From NCBI GenBank assembly GCA_934489895.1, contig CAKSST010000001.1:144548-208547 (forward strand): a DNA stretch of 64,000 bases. Reading direction: 5' to 3'. Both the position numbers and the translations under genes were made by a program. Within the stretch, counting starts at the first letter, position 1; every line of letters starts with the position of its first letter. Shown here piece by piece: positions 38,786 through 47,823 of this stretch. The notes under the pieces are model-generated. The model was not told the DNA's origin and did no database searches. It saw only the letters and a list, made by a program, of their open reading frames with translations. The stretch is from an uncultured Eubacteriales bacterium (GTDB taxonomy: Bacteria > Bacillota > Clostridia > Oscillospirales > Acutalibacteraceae).

Positions 38786-39016
38786 TTAATAATATCTCTT
38801 TGAGGTCTTGTCTTCCTCCTGGGGTTCACCGTCAACCACAGTGCCATAAATATCGTTATAGGATTCAAGCTCTGCGGCGGATATTGGGTTTGAGGGGATA
38901 AGGCCTGTACATTCGTGAACGCTTGATACTGAGGGCATATATACATAAGGATAATCGTTTTCACAAGGATAATCGTTGTCGTAAGGAACGCGTTTTGTAT
39001 TTTTGTTATCTTTCAT
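38786..39016 (-). CDS. small acidic Tyr/Pro-rich unknown protein
   Basis: 76 residues with AAAGGAG 8 bases before the ATG. A tyrosine/proline-rich centre (DYPCENDYPYVYMPSVSSVH) leads to ECTGLIPSNPISAAELESY. No membrane segment. The tail is charged and polar. Small proteins with a YPYVYMP-CTGLIPS-like core look familiar from spore-forming Clostridia, which together with the SASP neighbour hints at a spore role, but that is inference. Confidence 0.6.
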   Translation of the reverse strand: MKDNKNTKRVPYDNDYPCENDYPYVYMPSVSSVHECTGLIPSNPISAAELESYNDIYGTVVDGEPQEEDKTSKRYY

Positions 39017-39110
39017 ATAAAAAACTCCTTTCAGATTTAGTATATGTAAAATAAATAAAATTTTTATATGACAAAAAATACATAATTCTTATTTAAATTT
39101 TAAAATCTAC

Positions 39111-39139
39111 TTGACTTTATAATTTTTATATCTTATAAT
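39111..39139 (+). promoter_or_regulatory. tRNA-Thr promoter
   Basis: TTGACT (39111-39116), a 17-base spacer, TATAAT (39134-39139), 17 bases before the tRNA 5' end. Confidence 0.8.
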
Positions 39140-39155
39140 ATTTTCTGCGTGGTAC

Positions 39156-39231
39156 GCTGCTATGGCTCAGGTGGCAGAGCACATCCTTGGTAAGGATGAG
39201 GTCACCAGTTCGAATCTGGTTAGCAGCTCCA
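39156..39231 (+). tRNA. tRNA-Thr (anticodon GGT)
   Basis: Acceptor stem GCTGCTA (39156-39162) pairs with TAGCAGC. The anticodon loop TTGGTAA has GGT at 39189-39191, the T-arm contains GTTCGAATC, and 3' CCA is encoded (ends 39231). Confidence 0.95.
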
Positions 39232-39315
39232 AACGAAAATCCGTTCTCGTATGCTTAGGGTTACTAAGGACAGTTGTATTTTATAGGAATGCTGGGCATT
39301 GCGAAGGGCAAGAGA

Positions 39316-39350
39316 ATAGAGAGAAGTTTTACGCTTCTCTCTATTTTTTT
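39316..39350 (+). terminator. terminator after tRNA-Thr
   Basis: An 11-base stem (39316-39326 with 39334-39344), 7-base loop, then T7. Confidence 0.85.
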
Positions 39351-39368
39351 GCCTTTTTTATTGCGGTA

Positions 39369-40125
39369 GATTCGACTTCGGCGGAGGAATATGCCGGAGA
39401 AGAGACCGAAAAAGCCTTCGCAGAGGCAAAGGATGTATTGTCGGATGAAAAGTTCATTTTACAAAAGGGCTGGCGCTCGCTAAGTGACAAGGACGCAAGG
39501 GTAGGAAATAAATCAAAAACACAGCAGTTTTACGGATATAAAGCAGAATACACAATGACAGCTGATGAAAGAATAATCACAGCTATAGATATTCATACGG
39601 GAGAATATGTTGACGGCAAAGAGTTTTCCACACTTTTAGAAAAAACGGTTATAACAGGCACAAAGGCAAGAAAGCTTCAGGTTGCGTTTAGCACATCGAT
39701 TTTATCGGTTTTTGCGAATTCAAATGAATGTTCGTTTGAATTCGCTCGATATTCATTGCAATGGTTATAGTCAAATTTTCTTTGAAAATTTGCTCACAAA
39801 TCAAAGCTTTGGTGTCGAAATAGTGTTTTTAATCACTATTTCGACTAACTATAACCATTATGAAAAAAGTCAGGAGCAAAAGAAACCCGAGTTTTTAGAG
39901 AAATATAAAAAACGTTCCGCTCAGGAATGAAAAAAAGGCGAAATGAAACGCTTTCACGGATTGTCCCGAGCCAGAGGCTGGGGACTGCGAAGCATACTCT
40001 TTCAAGCAAAATTAACGGCGATTGCGGTAAATCTTAAAAGAATTGCCGCAATAACAGGCAAGGAAACCCTACCTGTTATCGCTTTTTTAAGAAAATTGAA
40101 AAACATTTCCAAACATTTATTTTGA
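39369..40125 (+). pseudogene. degraded IS1182-like transposase
   Basis: The first part (to about 39685) reads SLSDKDARVGNKSKTQQFYG, then YKAEYTMTADERIITAIDIH and GEYVDGKEF, the DDE-domain block of IS1182-type transposases. After about 39880 the C-terminal block EMKRFHGLSRARGWGLRSIL and QAKLTAIAVNLKRIAAI appears, split by a stop near 39928. The N-terminus and the middle of the DDE domain are missing and palindromic sequence (39714-39859) sits between. No inverted terminal repeats of an intact IS were found. It lies directly after a tRNA gene, a common insertion spot. Confidence 0.75.
39714..39859. repeat. palindrome cluster inside the transposase relic
   Basis: Stem 1: GCGAATTCAAA/TTTGAATTCGC (39714-39724, 39735-39745). 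A 100-base unit follows with 12-base terminal inverted repeats AATGGTTATAGT/ACTATAACCATT (39760-39771, 39848-39859). It holds ATTTTCTTTGAAAATTTG (39775-39792) and a 12-base stem GTCGAAATAGTG/CACTATTTCGAC (39814-39825, 39834-39845). MITE-like; the 18-base core also occurs at 17441. Confidence 0.65.
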
Positions 40126-40252
40126 ACACTGATTTTGCCACTATTTTCCTTTTGGATGATTGCTGAAATCGCCCTTTTTCAGCGGTTTCACACCGTCACC
40201 TGTGTTATCTGAGTTGGATTGTAAGTCTCCTGATTAGTACAATAAAAACTTA

Positions 40253-41035
40253 TCATTTATTATTTATATGTGTATTGCAGTATTTTGCCTTAAATGCTGC
40301 AGGGCTTATTTTTTCGTGGTATGTGAAGAATTTTATAAACAGGTTTTCTTCGCTGTAACCAAGTTCTCTTGATATCTGTTTGACGCTCATATCAGTGGTG
40401 AAAAGTAAATCCTTAGCAAGTTTCATTCTTTGAACCGCTAAATATTCCTTTAAACCGATACCGTGATTTTGTTTGAAATACTTGCCTATATAGTCTGCAT
40501 TATAGCTGAAATGATCTGCAATGTCCGAAACGGTGACGCCGTTTTTTATATTGCTTCTGATGTATTCCGTAAGCTTTGCCGCCAAAGCTTGATTTGATGT
40601 ATTTTCTTCCAAGGATAGTCTGATAAGTTCTTCAAATACCAGGTATCCCGCCGAATCAGTGGCGGCGGAGGAATAAATCGGAGAGTTGGAAATATGGAGG
40701 AGCTTTTTTAAGAGATACTTTATTTCATATATGTCGGTGCCGTTATAACTTTTAAGCGGAATTTTAAGGTCTGTGAAAAAATGAAACCAGTAAAAAGCGG
40801 TAGGTTCCGATACGGTTTTATACCCGTAATGCTCCTTAAACGGTTCAAGCAACAGCAACTGATTTTTTTGAAGTACGTATTCCCGAGTTTCCTCCGCTAT
40901 ATATACCGTGCCTTCAAGCACAAGTATCACTTCAAAGCTTTTGATGCTTCTTTTGGGGTGAATCCACTCACCCGAGGAATGAAATTCGCCTATCATATCA
41001 TATGTGAAGTATTTTCCGTTTTCAAATTTAATCAT
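40253..41035 (-). CDS. AraC-family transcriptional regulator
   Basis: About 260 residues. N-terminal cupin-like sensor domain (SFEVILVLEGTVYI, LLLLEPFKEHYGYK) and two C-terminal helix-turn-helix motifs (VTVSDIADHFSYNADYIGKY; MSVKQISRELGYSEENLFIK). It is divergent from a GH127 glycosidase, so it probably activates that gene in response to an arabino-sugar or related glycan. The start is uncertain: 41035 has a weak GAG before it, and an ATG at 41071 has no ribosome binding site and would touch the divergent promoter. Confidence 0.85.
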   Translation of the reverse strand: MIKFENGKYFTYDMIGEFHSSGEWIHPKRSIKSFEVILVLEGTVYIAEETREYVLQKNQLLLLEPFKEHYGYKTVSEPTAFYWFHFFTDLKIPLKSYNGTDIYEIKYLLKKLLHISNSPIYSSAATDSAGYLVFEELIRLSLEENTSNQALAAKLTEYIRSNIKNGVTVSDIADHFSYNADYIGKYFKQNHGIGLKEYLAVQRMKLAKDLLFTTDMSVKQISRELGYSEENLFIKFFTYHEKISPAAFKAKYCNTHINNK

Positions 41036-41071
41036 ATCTGATTTTCTCACTTTTTCACTGTATTTCGGCAT

Positions 41072-41100
41072 TGAAACAATAACATATTATCATTATAATA
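41072..41100 (+). promoter_or_regulatory. GH127 gene promoter
   Basis: TTGAAA (41072-41077), a 17-base spacer, TATAAT (41095-41100). The -35 abuts the longest possible start of the AraC gene. Confidence 0.75.
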
Positions 41101-41147
41101 GGAATAAACGGATAAATCAATTATTATTTGAAAAGGAGCACCAAGTT

Positions 41148-42962
41148 ATGAAAAATATCGAATTTTCGGATATAGAAATTACAGGCGGCTACTGGAAAAC
41201 AAGACAGGATATAAACAGTGAGGTTACGCTAAAATCTGTTTACGAGCGCTTTCGTGAAACCCACAGGTTCGACGCGCTTAAATGCGATTGGAAAGACGGA
41301 GAACCCGATATGCCGCATATTTTTTGGGATTCAGACGTTGCAAAGTGGCTTGAGGGTGCGGCATATATCTTAAATTCCAAAGACGATGAGTCCATAGCGG
41401 AAATCATTGAAAACGCGATTGAATGCATCATTGAAAATAGTGATGAAAACGGATATTTCAACAGCCATTATCTTGTAACCGAGCAGGGGGAGAGATTTCG
41501 TCACAGAGATTGCCACGAGCTTTACTGCGCGGGTCATCTTTTTGAGGCGGCGGTAGCCTATTATGAAATTACGGGGAAAGACCGCTTTTTAAAGGCAATG
41601 TGTAAATTTGCCGATTATATCGAAAAGGTATTTAAAAGCGAAAAAAGCGCCGCGTTTACTACTCCGGGACATCCTGAAATAGAGCTTGCCCTAATGCGGC
41701 TTTATAAGGCGACAGGTGAAAAGCGCTACGCTGACCTTGCAAAGTATTTCATTGATGAGCACGGAAAACGTACGGATGATAATAATTATTATGATTGGGT
41801 AAATGAATATTATAATCAGGACGAAATTCCGATAAAAGACCGCAAAACCGCCGAAGGCCATTGTGTGCGTGCGCTGTATCTTATGTGCGGAGCGGCTGAT
41901 GTAGCTGCGGAATACGGCGATGATGAGCTGAAACAAGCCTGCGAGCGTGTTTTTGACAATATTGTTAATAAACGTATGTATATAACAGGCAGTGTAGGCT
42001 CTACATATCTCGGCGAAGCATTTACAATCGACTATGATTTACCCAACAGAACCGCATATACCGAAACCTGTGCGGCAATATCTCTTGCTATGTTTGCAAA
42101 CCGTATGCTTAAGTTCGGGGCAGACTCAAAATACGCCGACATTGTTGAAAAAGCAATCTATAACGGCGTAATGTCGGGCGTTTCAATGGACGGTAAATCC
42201 TTTTTCTATGAAAACCCGCTTGAAATCGATCCGGATTTTAATAATGTAAATACATCAACAAAACAAAAGGAGCGTTTTCCGATTACACAGAGACTTGAAG
42301 TGTTCAGCTGCTCATGCTGTCCTCCTAATATACTGCGTTTTGTGGCTTCAATAGCGGGAATTTTATATGGATTTGACGATGATACGGTTTATGTTCATCA
42401 GTATATGGATTCAAAGACCGATACGCACGGAATAAAGATAGAGCAGAAAACCGAGTACCCGAAAAACGGGAAAATTACGTTGAAATGCGATGCAGATAAG
42501 AAATTTATTGCTTTCCGCATTCCGGGCTGGTGTAAAAGCTTTACCGCAAACCGCGATTATGTAATGAAAAAGGGATACGCTTATGTTGCCCTTAACGGAA
42601 ATGATGAAATAGAAATCGAGTTTGATATGCCGGTAAGACTTATCGCCGCAAACCGCCACGTCCATTCCGACGTGGGCAGAGTAGCTGTAATGCGCGGTCC
42701 TGTGGTTTACTGCGCAGAGGGTATTGACAACGGCGCAGATATAAAGAGTGTTTCGATTAATATAAATGTGGGGTTTGAAATTAAAGAAAGCGAATTTTTG
42801 CCTGTACTCAAAACAACAGCTTACCGTCCCATAGAGAATGAAAGTCTTTACTATGAAGCGGGAGACGATTATGAGGAAATACCGCTTACTCTTATTCCGT
42901 ATTATGCTTTTGCAAACCGTGGTAGGACCGAAATGCAAGTATGGCTTTTAAGAAAGAATTAA
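41148..42962 (+). CDS. glycoside hydrolase family 127 (beta-L-arabinofuranosidase-like)
   Basis: 604 residues, (alpha/alpha)6 barrel followed by beta-sandwich domains. The zinc/cysteine active-site pattern of GH127 is visible: Glu and Cys in YTETCAAISLAMF (near 320) and the nucleophile/metal cysteines in FSCSCCPPNILRF (near 388). The family removes beta-L-arabinofuranose from plant glycans (hydroxyproline-rich glycoproteins, pectin side chains). No signal peptide, so it acts on imported oligosaccharides. The ATG follows AAAAGGAG. No transporter gene is adjacent, which is unusual for a sugar locus. Confidence 0.88.
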   Translation: MKNIEFSDIEITGGYWKTRQDINSEVTLKSVYERFRETHRFDALKCDWKDGEPDMPHIFWDSDVAKWLEGAAYILNSKDDESIAEIIENAIECIIENSDENGYFNSHYLVTEQGERFRHRDCHELYCAGHLFEAAVAYYEITGKDRFLKAMCKFADYIEKVFKSEKSAAFTTPGHPEIELALMRLYKATGEKRYADLAKYFIDEHGKRTDDNNYYDWVNEYYNQDEIPIKDRKTAEGHCVRALYLMCGAADVAAEYGDDELKQACERVFDNIVNKRMYITGSVGSTYLGEAFTIDYDLPNRTAYTETCAAISLAMFANRMLKFGADSKYADIVEKAIYNGVMSGVSMDGKSFFYENPLEIDPDFNNVNTSTKQKERFPITQRLEVFSCSCCPPNILRFVASIAGILYGFDDDTVYVHQYMDSKTDTHGIKIEQKTEYPKNGKITLKCDADKKFIAFRIPGWCKSFTANRDYVMKKGYAYVALNGNDEIEIEFDMPVRLIAANRHVHSDVGRVAVMRGPVVYCAEGIDNGADIKSVSININVGFEIKESEFLPVLKTTAYRPIENESLYYEAGDDYEEIPLTLIPYYAFANRGRTEMQVWLLRKN

Positions 42963-43031
42963 AACAATACTTAATAAAGAACATCCGGGTTTCAGAGCCC
43001 TTTTATTCGTGTCATTAAGTTCAAACGTCCC

Positions 43032-43056
43032 AAAAATCCCGTTCACGCAAGTGGGC
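43032..43056 (+). terminator. terminator after GH127
   Basis: AAAAATCCCG pairs with CGGGATTTTT with an inner TTCAC-GCAA-GTGGG stem. It ends in a T-run. Confidence 0.85.
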
Positions 43057-43059
43057 GGG

Positions 43060-43370
43060 ATTTTTACTTCTTACCGCTTAACTCAAAATATTTCATTCAG
43101 AGTTTTTTGGAAAGTAATAAGTAAAAAGAAATAGGTAATAAGTTTTGTATGTGTAAACTATGCCGACAGATAAATATAAAAGAAAAGCAAAGTATTTTTC
43201 CCGTTCCTTTTTGTGCCCTAAAGCACATAACGTGGTTTGTAGCGGCTGTTTACAAGGATAAGTATTAAGTATAGTTAACATTTTTATAAATAGTTTGTGC
43301 TTTATTTTGATTTCGGCTTTTATATAATCATTTACAATTGTTAAAAATAGTTACAAGATTGGGGAATTTA
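43060..43370. other. AT-rich intergenic stretch without a gene
   Basis: Between the GH127 terminator and the yicC promoter. I see no ORF with a ribosome binding site, no tRNA and no recognisable repeat. Confidence 0.3.
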
Positions 43371-43400
43371 TTGACAAAACATGGGTTTGTTTGGTAAAAT
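43371..43400 (+). promoter_or_regulatory. promoter of the yicC-remA-gmk housekeeping string
   Basis: TTGACA (43371-43376), an 18-base spacer, TAAAAT (43395-43400). Confidence 0.75.
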
Positions 43401-43448
43401 ACAATGGATATTATGGACATTTGTACCTTTTGATAAGTGGTGAAAATA

Positions 43449-44324
43449 ATGGTTAAAAGTATGACGGGATACGGCAGAGGACAGGCTGTTGCTGAGGACC
43501 TGGAGGTTACGGTTGAAATTAAATCTGTTAACCATAGATATTTTGATTTTTCAATACGCACCCCCAGAGGTTACTCTTTTATAGAAGATAAAATGAAGGC
43601 TTATGTACAGCAGCGCGCATCACGCGGTAAGATAGATGTTTATGTTACTGTTGCTTCACAAAGCGCTGTGTCTGATATTGAGGTAAATGAGGAGTTTGCG
43701 GGCAAGTATGTAGCAGCTCTTAAAAAGCTTGCAGAGCTTTACGGTCTGCGCGACGATATTTCTGTTAACACTGTATCCCGCAACAGCGATGTATTTACAA
43801 TGACTGCGAGCGAGCAGGATGAGGAAAAAATCTGGGAGACTGTAAGACAAGCCGCTGATATGGCGCTTGACAGCTTTATTGCCATGCGTGAAGCTGAGGG
43901 TGAAAAGCTTGCTGCAGATGTGAACAGCCGTTTGGAATTTATAAAGCAAAAGGTTGAGTTTATTGAAAAGCGCTCACCCGAAACTTTAAAGCTCTACCGT
44001 GAGAGATTAGAGCAGAAAATGCGTGAGTTGCTTGAGGAACGCAGCATTGATGAGCAGCGCCTGTTGACTGAAACAGCAATTTTTGCTGACAAGATTGCGG
44101 TTGACGAAGAAACCGTAAGACTTCGCTGCCATATGTCACAGCTTGCTAAAATGCTTGCGTCAGATCAGGCTATAGGCCGTAAAATTGATTTTACCGTTCA
44201 GGAAATGAATAGGGAAACGAATACCGTTGGTTCAAAGGCACAGGATATTGAGATTGCTAATGCGGTTGTTGATATCAAGGCTGAAATTGAGAAGATACGC
44301 GAACAGATACAGAACATTGAGTAG
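43449..44324 (+). CDS. yicC: YicC/YloC family endoribonuclease
   Basis: 291 residues. The N-terminal MVKSMTGYGRGQAVAEDLEV and VEIKSVNHRYFD, and the C-terminal DFTVQEMNRETNTVGSKAQD, then IEIANAVVDIKAEIEKIREQ are diagnostic. Members are oligomeric RNases involved in RNA turnover. In Firmicutes the gene regularly precedes remA and gmk, as here. The start at 43449 has GGTGA in front; a GTG 12 bases earlier is possible. Confidence 0.95.
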   Translation: MVKSMTGYGRGQAVAEDLEVTVEIKSVNHRYFDFSIRTPRGYSFIEDKMKAYVQQRASRGKIDVYVTVASQSAVSDIEVNEEFAGKYVAALKKLAELYGLRDDISVNTVSRNSDVFTMTASEQDEEKIWETVRQAADMALDSFIAMREAEGEKLAADVNSRLEFIKQKVEFIEKRSPETLKLYRERLEQKMRELLEERSIDEQRLLTETAIFADKIAVDEETVRLRCHMSQLAKMLASDQAIGRKIDFTVQEMNRETNTVGSKAQDIEIANAVVDIKAEIEKIREQIQNIE

Positions 44325-44336
44325 GGAGATACCTAT

Positions 44337-44600
44337 ATGAAACTTGTTAACATTGGCTTTGGCAATATGGTATGCGCTAACCGTATGATTGCAATTGTAA
44401 GCCCTGAATCTGCTCCTGTAAAACGTATTATTCAGGAAGCAAAAGAAAGGGGTAAGCTTATTGACGCTACCCACGGCAGACGTACCCGCGCGGTAATATT
44501 TACCGATAGCGAGCATATAATTCTCACATACTTACAGTCCGAAACGGTTGCAAACCGTATTGACAGCGATAGCGCAGAGGATGAACTTTATGACGAGTAA
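44337..44600 (+). CDS. remA: RemA-like extracellular matrix regulator (DUF370)
   Basis: 87 residues. [40 protein letters not shown] and [20 protein letters not shown] match RemA, a DNA-binding ring-forming protein that activates matrix and osmoprotection genes in Bacillus. The targets in this organism are unknown. It overlaps gmk by 11 bases. Confidence 0.93.
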   Translation: MKLVNIGFGNMVCANRMIAIVSPESAPVKRIIQEAKERGKLIDATHGRRTRAVIFTDSEHIILTYLQSETVANRIDSDSAEDELYDE

Positions 44601-45156
44601 GGGTACTGTGTTTGTTGTGTCGGGTCCGTCAGGTGTTGGTAAGGATACCATACTTGAGGGTGTTTTAAACAAACGCCCCGAAATTGAATTTTCTCGCTCT
44701 TGTATTACAAGACCGATGCGCCCGGGTGAAACGGCTGACGGAAAATACAGGTTTATTACAAAGCAAGAATTTACCCTAATGATTGAAAATGACCAACTGT
44801 TAGAGTATAACGAGTTTGTCGGTAATCTTTACGGCACACCGAGAGGTCCTGTTGAGGATTGCGTTAACAGAGGCGTTTCAATAATTATTGAGGTTGATGT
44901 TAACGGTGCGGCAAGCATTAAGGCAAAGTTGCCTGAATGTGTAAGAATATTTATTGCACCGCCCTCAATTGAGGCATTAAAGCAAAGACTGTGCGGAAGA
45001 AAATCGGACAGTGCCGAGGCGGTTGAAAAGCGGCTTAATACCGCTATTGAAGAATTAAAGCACTCAGATAATTATGATTATGTAATCGTTAATGACAATC
45101 TTGATAAAGCTATTGAGCAATTTTGTGAGATTGTTGATAGAATAAACAGTAAATAA
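44590..45156 (+). CDS. gmk: guanylate kinase
   Basis: 188 residues. P-loop [14 protein letters not shown]-binding block [11 protein letters not shown], and [20 protein letters not shown]. It phosphorylates GMP to GDP. The ATG at 44590 lies inside the end of remA with a GAGG at good distance; an ATG 9 bases earlier directly abuts that GAGG and is less likely. Confidence 0.95.
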   Translation: MTSKGTVFVVSGPSGVGKDTILEGVLNKRPEIEFSRSCITRPMRPGETADGKYRFITKQEFTLMIENDQLLEYNEFVGNLYGTPRGPVEDCVNRGVSIIIEVDVNGAASIKAKLPECVRIFIAPPSIEALKQRLCGRKSDSAEAVEKRLNTAIEELKHSDNYDYVIVNDNLDKAIEQFCEIVDRINSK

Positions 45157-45182
45157 AAACAGTTTGAAAGGATGAATAGAAT

Positions 45183-45362
45183 ATGTTAGACCCTGCAATT
45201 GGAAAGCTTATTGAACATTATGACAACAGATATAAGCTGGTGCTTACAGTAGCACGAAGCGCAAGAAAAATTGCAAGCATTGCTGAAACAAACAAAGAAA
45301 TTATTACAGAAAAGCCTGTTTCTTTGGCTATTGACAAGCTGGCAGCTGAAGAAAATTTATAA
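45183..45362 (+). CDS. rpoZ: RNA polymerase omega subunit
   Basis: A 59-residue ORF: MLDPAIGKLIEHYDNRYKLV, then LTVARSARKIAS and EKPVSLAIDKLAAEENL. This is the short clostridial omega pattern (the usual 'Y.LV..VAKRARQI' block), and the position after gmk is canonical. AAAGGATG precedes the ATG. Omega stabilises the RNA polymerase beta' subunit. In Bacillus coaBC follows; here priA follows directly. Confidence 0.88.
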   Translation: MLDPAIGKLIEHYDNRYKLVLTVARSARKIASIAETNKEIITEKPVSLAIDKLAAEENL

Positions 45363-45379
45363 TTGGGTAGGTGCTTTAG

Positions 45380-47809
45380 TTGAGCTTAAAAACGGCACGC
45401 GTTGTTATTGACGGTACGGTTTTGGGATATGACAAATATTATGACTATGCCGTTCCCGCAGAATACGGTTCTGCTGATTTGGCAGGGTGCCGTGTTTTAG
45501 TGCCGTTTGGACGTGCCAACAGTGTTAGGCAGGGAACTGTTATTGCGCAAAACACAACAGAAAATACAGATAAGCTGAAAGCGATAGTCTCGGTTATTGA
45601 TACAAAGCCTGTGCTTAATGCTGAAATGCTTGAGCTTTGTGAGTTTTTGCGCGAACGCACCTTTTGTACCTATTATGACGCAATTAGAACCTTGCTGCCC
45701 TTTGGTCTGGACTTTAAGCTGGTTAAGGAATATATTCTTTGTGACAGCTTTAGAGGACCGCTTAATGATGATATGCGAAATATTGCCGCATATATTAAAC
45801 GGCACGGTGCCGTTAAGCGTGACAAGCTTTTGGAAATTTGCGCTCTTAACAGTAAAAGCGATTTGCCCGACATTTTGGAAAAGCAAGGCTTTTTACAAAG
45901 CACAAGCAATGCTGTAAGGCGTATTGGTGATGCCAGCGTTAAGATGGCAAAGCTGAACAATGAGCTTGCGGGAACTGTTAAGCTTACCCAAAAACAGCAA
46001 GCGGCTTGCGACCTGTTGGGTGAAATCGGTGCGGCGCCGGTTAAAGAAATTTGCTATTATACGGGCGTTACGGTTGCAGTTATTAAGGCACTGGAAAGCA
46101 AGGGCGTTATTGAGCTTTATGACCAGGAGGTTTTAAGACCTGCTTACAGCGGTGAGAAAAATGGTGATAAAAAGCCTATAATTTTGTCGGACAGCCAGCA
46201 AAAAACGTATGACGCTTTGAGCGGTATGCTTGACAGAGATAAGGCTGTAACCGCTTTGCTTTACGGTGTTACGGGCAGCGGCAAAACACAGGTGTATTTA
46301 AAGCTTTGTGACCGTATGATTGAGCAAAACAAGGGCGTTATTGTAATGGTGCCCGAAATTGCTCTAACCCCACAGACACTTAGTTTATTTAACAACAGAT
46401 ACACGGGCAAGATTGCTGTTTTTCACAGCGCAATGGCACCCGGACAGCGTATGGATGAATATAAGCGCGTAAAAAATAAAGAAGCGCTTATTGTTATTGG
46501 TACGCGTTCGGCAGTTTTTGCTCCTTTTGAAGATTTAGGCCTAATAATTATGGACGAGGAGCAGGAGCATACCTATAAATCAGAAATGTCGCCCCGATTC
46601 CACGCCCGAGATGTTGCACGTTTCAGAGCAGCAAAGCATAATTGCTTATTATTACTTGCTTCTGCTACACCTGCGGTTGAAAGCTATGCCGCAGCCAAAG
46701 AGGGTAAATATGAGCTTTGTAAATTAGACGGCCGTTACGGTAACGCACAGTTGCCGGAAGTTGTAACGGTCGATATGAAAAATGAGGTATTGTCAGGTAA
46801 CAGCGGCGCTGTAAGTTCAGAGCTTGCAAAGCGTATGGAGCAGACCTTGAAAGACGGTAATCAATGCGTTATTTTGCTTAACCGTCGCGGACATAACACT
46901 TATGTAAGCTGTCCTTCCTGCGGCCAGGTAGAAAGCTGTCCTAACTGCAGTATTTCAATGACATACCATTCCGCAAATGGCCGTATGATGTGCCATTATT
47001 GCGGATATTCAAAACATACTGACGGTAATTGCTCACAATGCGGCGGCAAGTTGAGATTTTTTGGTATAGGCACACAGCGTGTTGAAGAAGAATTACAGCT
47101 GTTGTTTCCAAACGCCAAAATACTGCGTATGGATGCTGACAGTATTACAACAAAAAATTCTTATGCCGAAAAGCTTGGAGCCTTTGCAAAAGGTGAATAC
47201 GATATTCTGCTCGGTACGCAGATGGTTGCTAAGGGACTTGATTTTCCCAAAGTAACCCTTGTGGGCGTGCTTGGCGCTGACCGTTCTGCATACATTGATG
47301 ATTATAGAAGCTTTGAGCGTACTTTTTCCTTGCTGACTCAGGTTGTCGGACGATCGGGCAGGGGTGAGCAGCCAGGTGTTGCTGTTATACAAACCTTTAA
47401 TCCCGACGACCATATTATTAAGCTTGCGTCCCGGCAGGATTATGATGCTTTTTTTTGTGAGGAGATACTTACAAGAAAATTAATGGTTTATCCGCCGTAT
47501 TGCGATATAGCGGCAATAAACTCTGTTTGTTCTGACAAGGGCGAGGCTTCCGGCGCGGCAAATAAACTGCTTGCACTGATTAAAGAAAAAGTTAGCGAAG
47601 AATATAAGGACATAAAGCTGATTATTTTAGGTCCTGTACCGCCTGCAATACCAAAAATTAATAATAAATACAGATACAGACTGATAGTAAAATGCCGTGC
47701 GAATGCACGTTTTCGTCAGCTTATAAGAGAAGTACTTGACGATACGAGCAAGCTTCGCGGCTTTAGGAATACGGCGGTTTATATTGATATTAACCCTGCA
47801 AACTTGTAA
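45380..47809 (+). CDS. priA: primosomal protein N' (replication restart helicase)
   Basis: 809 residues, TTG start with AGGTG in front. Helicase motifs GVTGSGKTQVYLKL (Walker A, near 305), IMDEEQEH (DEEQ box, near 392) and GTQMVAKGLDFPKVTLVG (near 615). Eight zinc-binding cysteines lie at CPSCGQVESCPNC and CHYCGYSKHTDGNCSQCG (about 513-560). It reloads the replicative helicase at collapsed forks. Confidence 0.96.
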   Translation: MSLKTARVVIDGTVLGYDKYYDYAVPAEYGSADLAGCRVLVPFGRANSVRQGTVIAQNTTENTDKLKAIVSVIDTKPVLNAEMLELCEFLRERTFCTYYDAIRTLLPFGLDFKLVKEYILCDSFRGPLNDDMRNIAAYIKRHGAVKRDKLLEICALNSKSDLPDILEKQGFLQSTSNAVRRIGDASVKMAKLNNELAGTVKLTQKQQAACDLLGEIGAAPVKEICYYTGVTVAVIKALESKGVIELYDQEVLRPAYSGEKNGDKKPIILSDSQQKTYDALSGMLDRDKAVTALLYGVTGSGKTQVYLKLCDRMIEQNKGVIVMVPEIALTPQTLSLFNNRYTGKIAVFHSAMAPGQRMDEYKRVKNKEALIVIGTRSAVFAPFEDLGLIIMDEEQEHTYKSEMSPRFHARDVARFRAAKHNCLLLLASATPAVESYAAAKEGKYELCKLDGRYGNAQLPEVVTVDMKNEVLSGNSGAVSSELAKRMEQTLKDGNQCVILLNRRGHNTYVSCPSCGQVESCPNCSISMTYHSANGRMMCHYCGYSKHTDGNCSQCGGKLRFFGIGTQRVEEELQLLFPNAKILRMDADSITTKNSYAEKLGAFAKGEYDILLGTQMVAKGLDFPKVTLVGVLGADRSAYIDDYRSFERTFSLLTQVVGRSGRGEQPGVAVIQTFNPDDHIIKLASRQDYDAFFCEEILTRKLMVYPPYCDIAAINSVCSDKGEASGAANKLLALIKEKVSEEYKDIKLIILGPVPPAIPKINNKYRYRLIVKCRANARFRQLIREVLDDTSKLRGFRNTAVYIDINPANL

Positions 47810-47823
47810 GGAGATATAACAAA

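Noticed and set aside
39162..39368. Open frame running through tRNA-Thr and its terminator
   Set aside because: It begins inside the tRNA; only the transposase-like part from about 39369 is meaningful.
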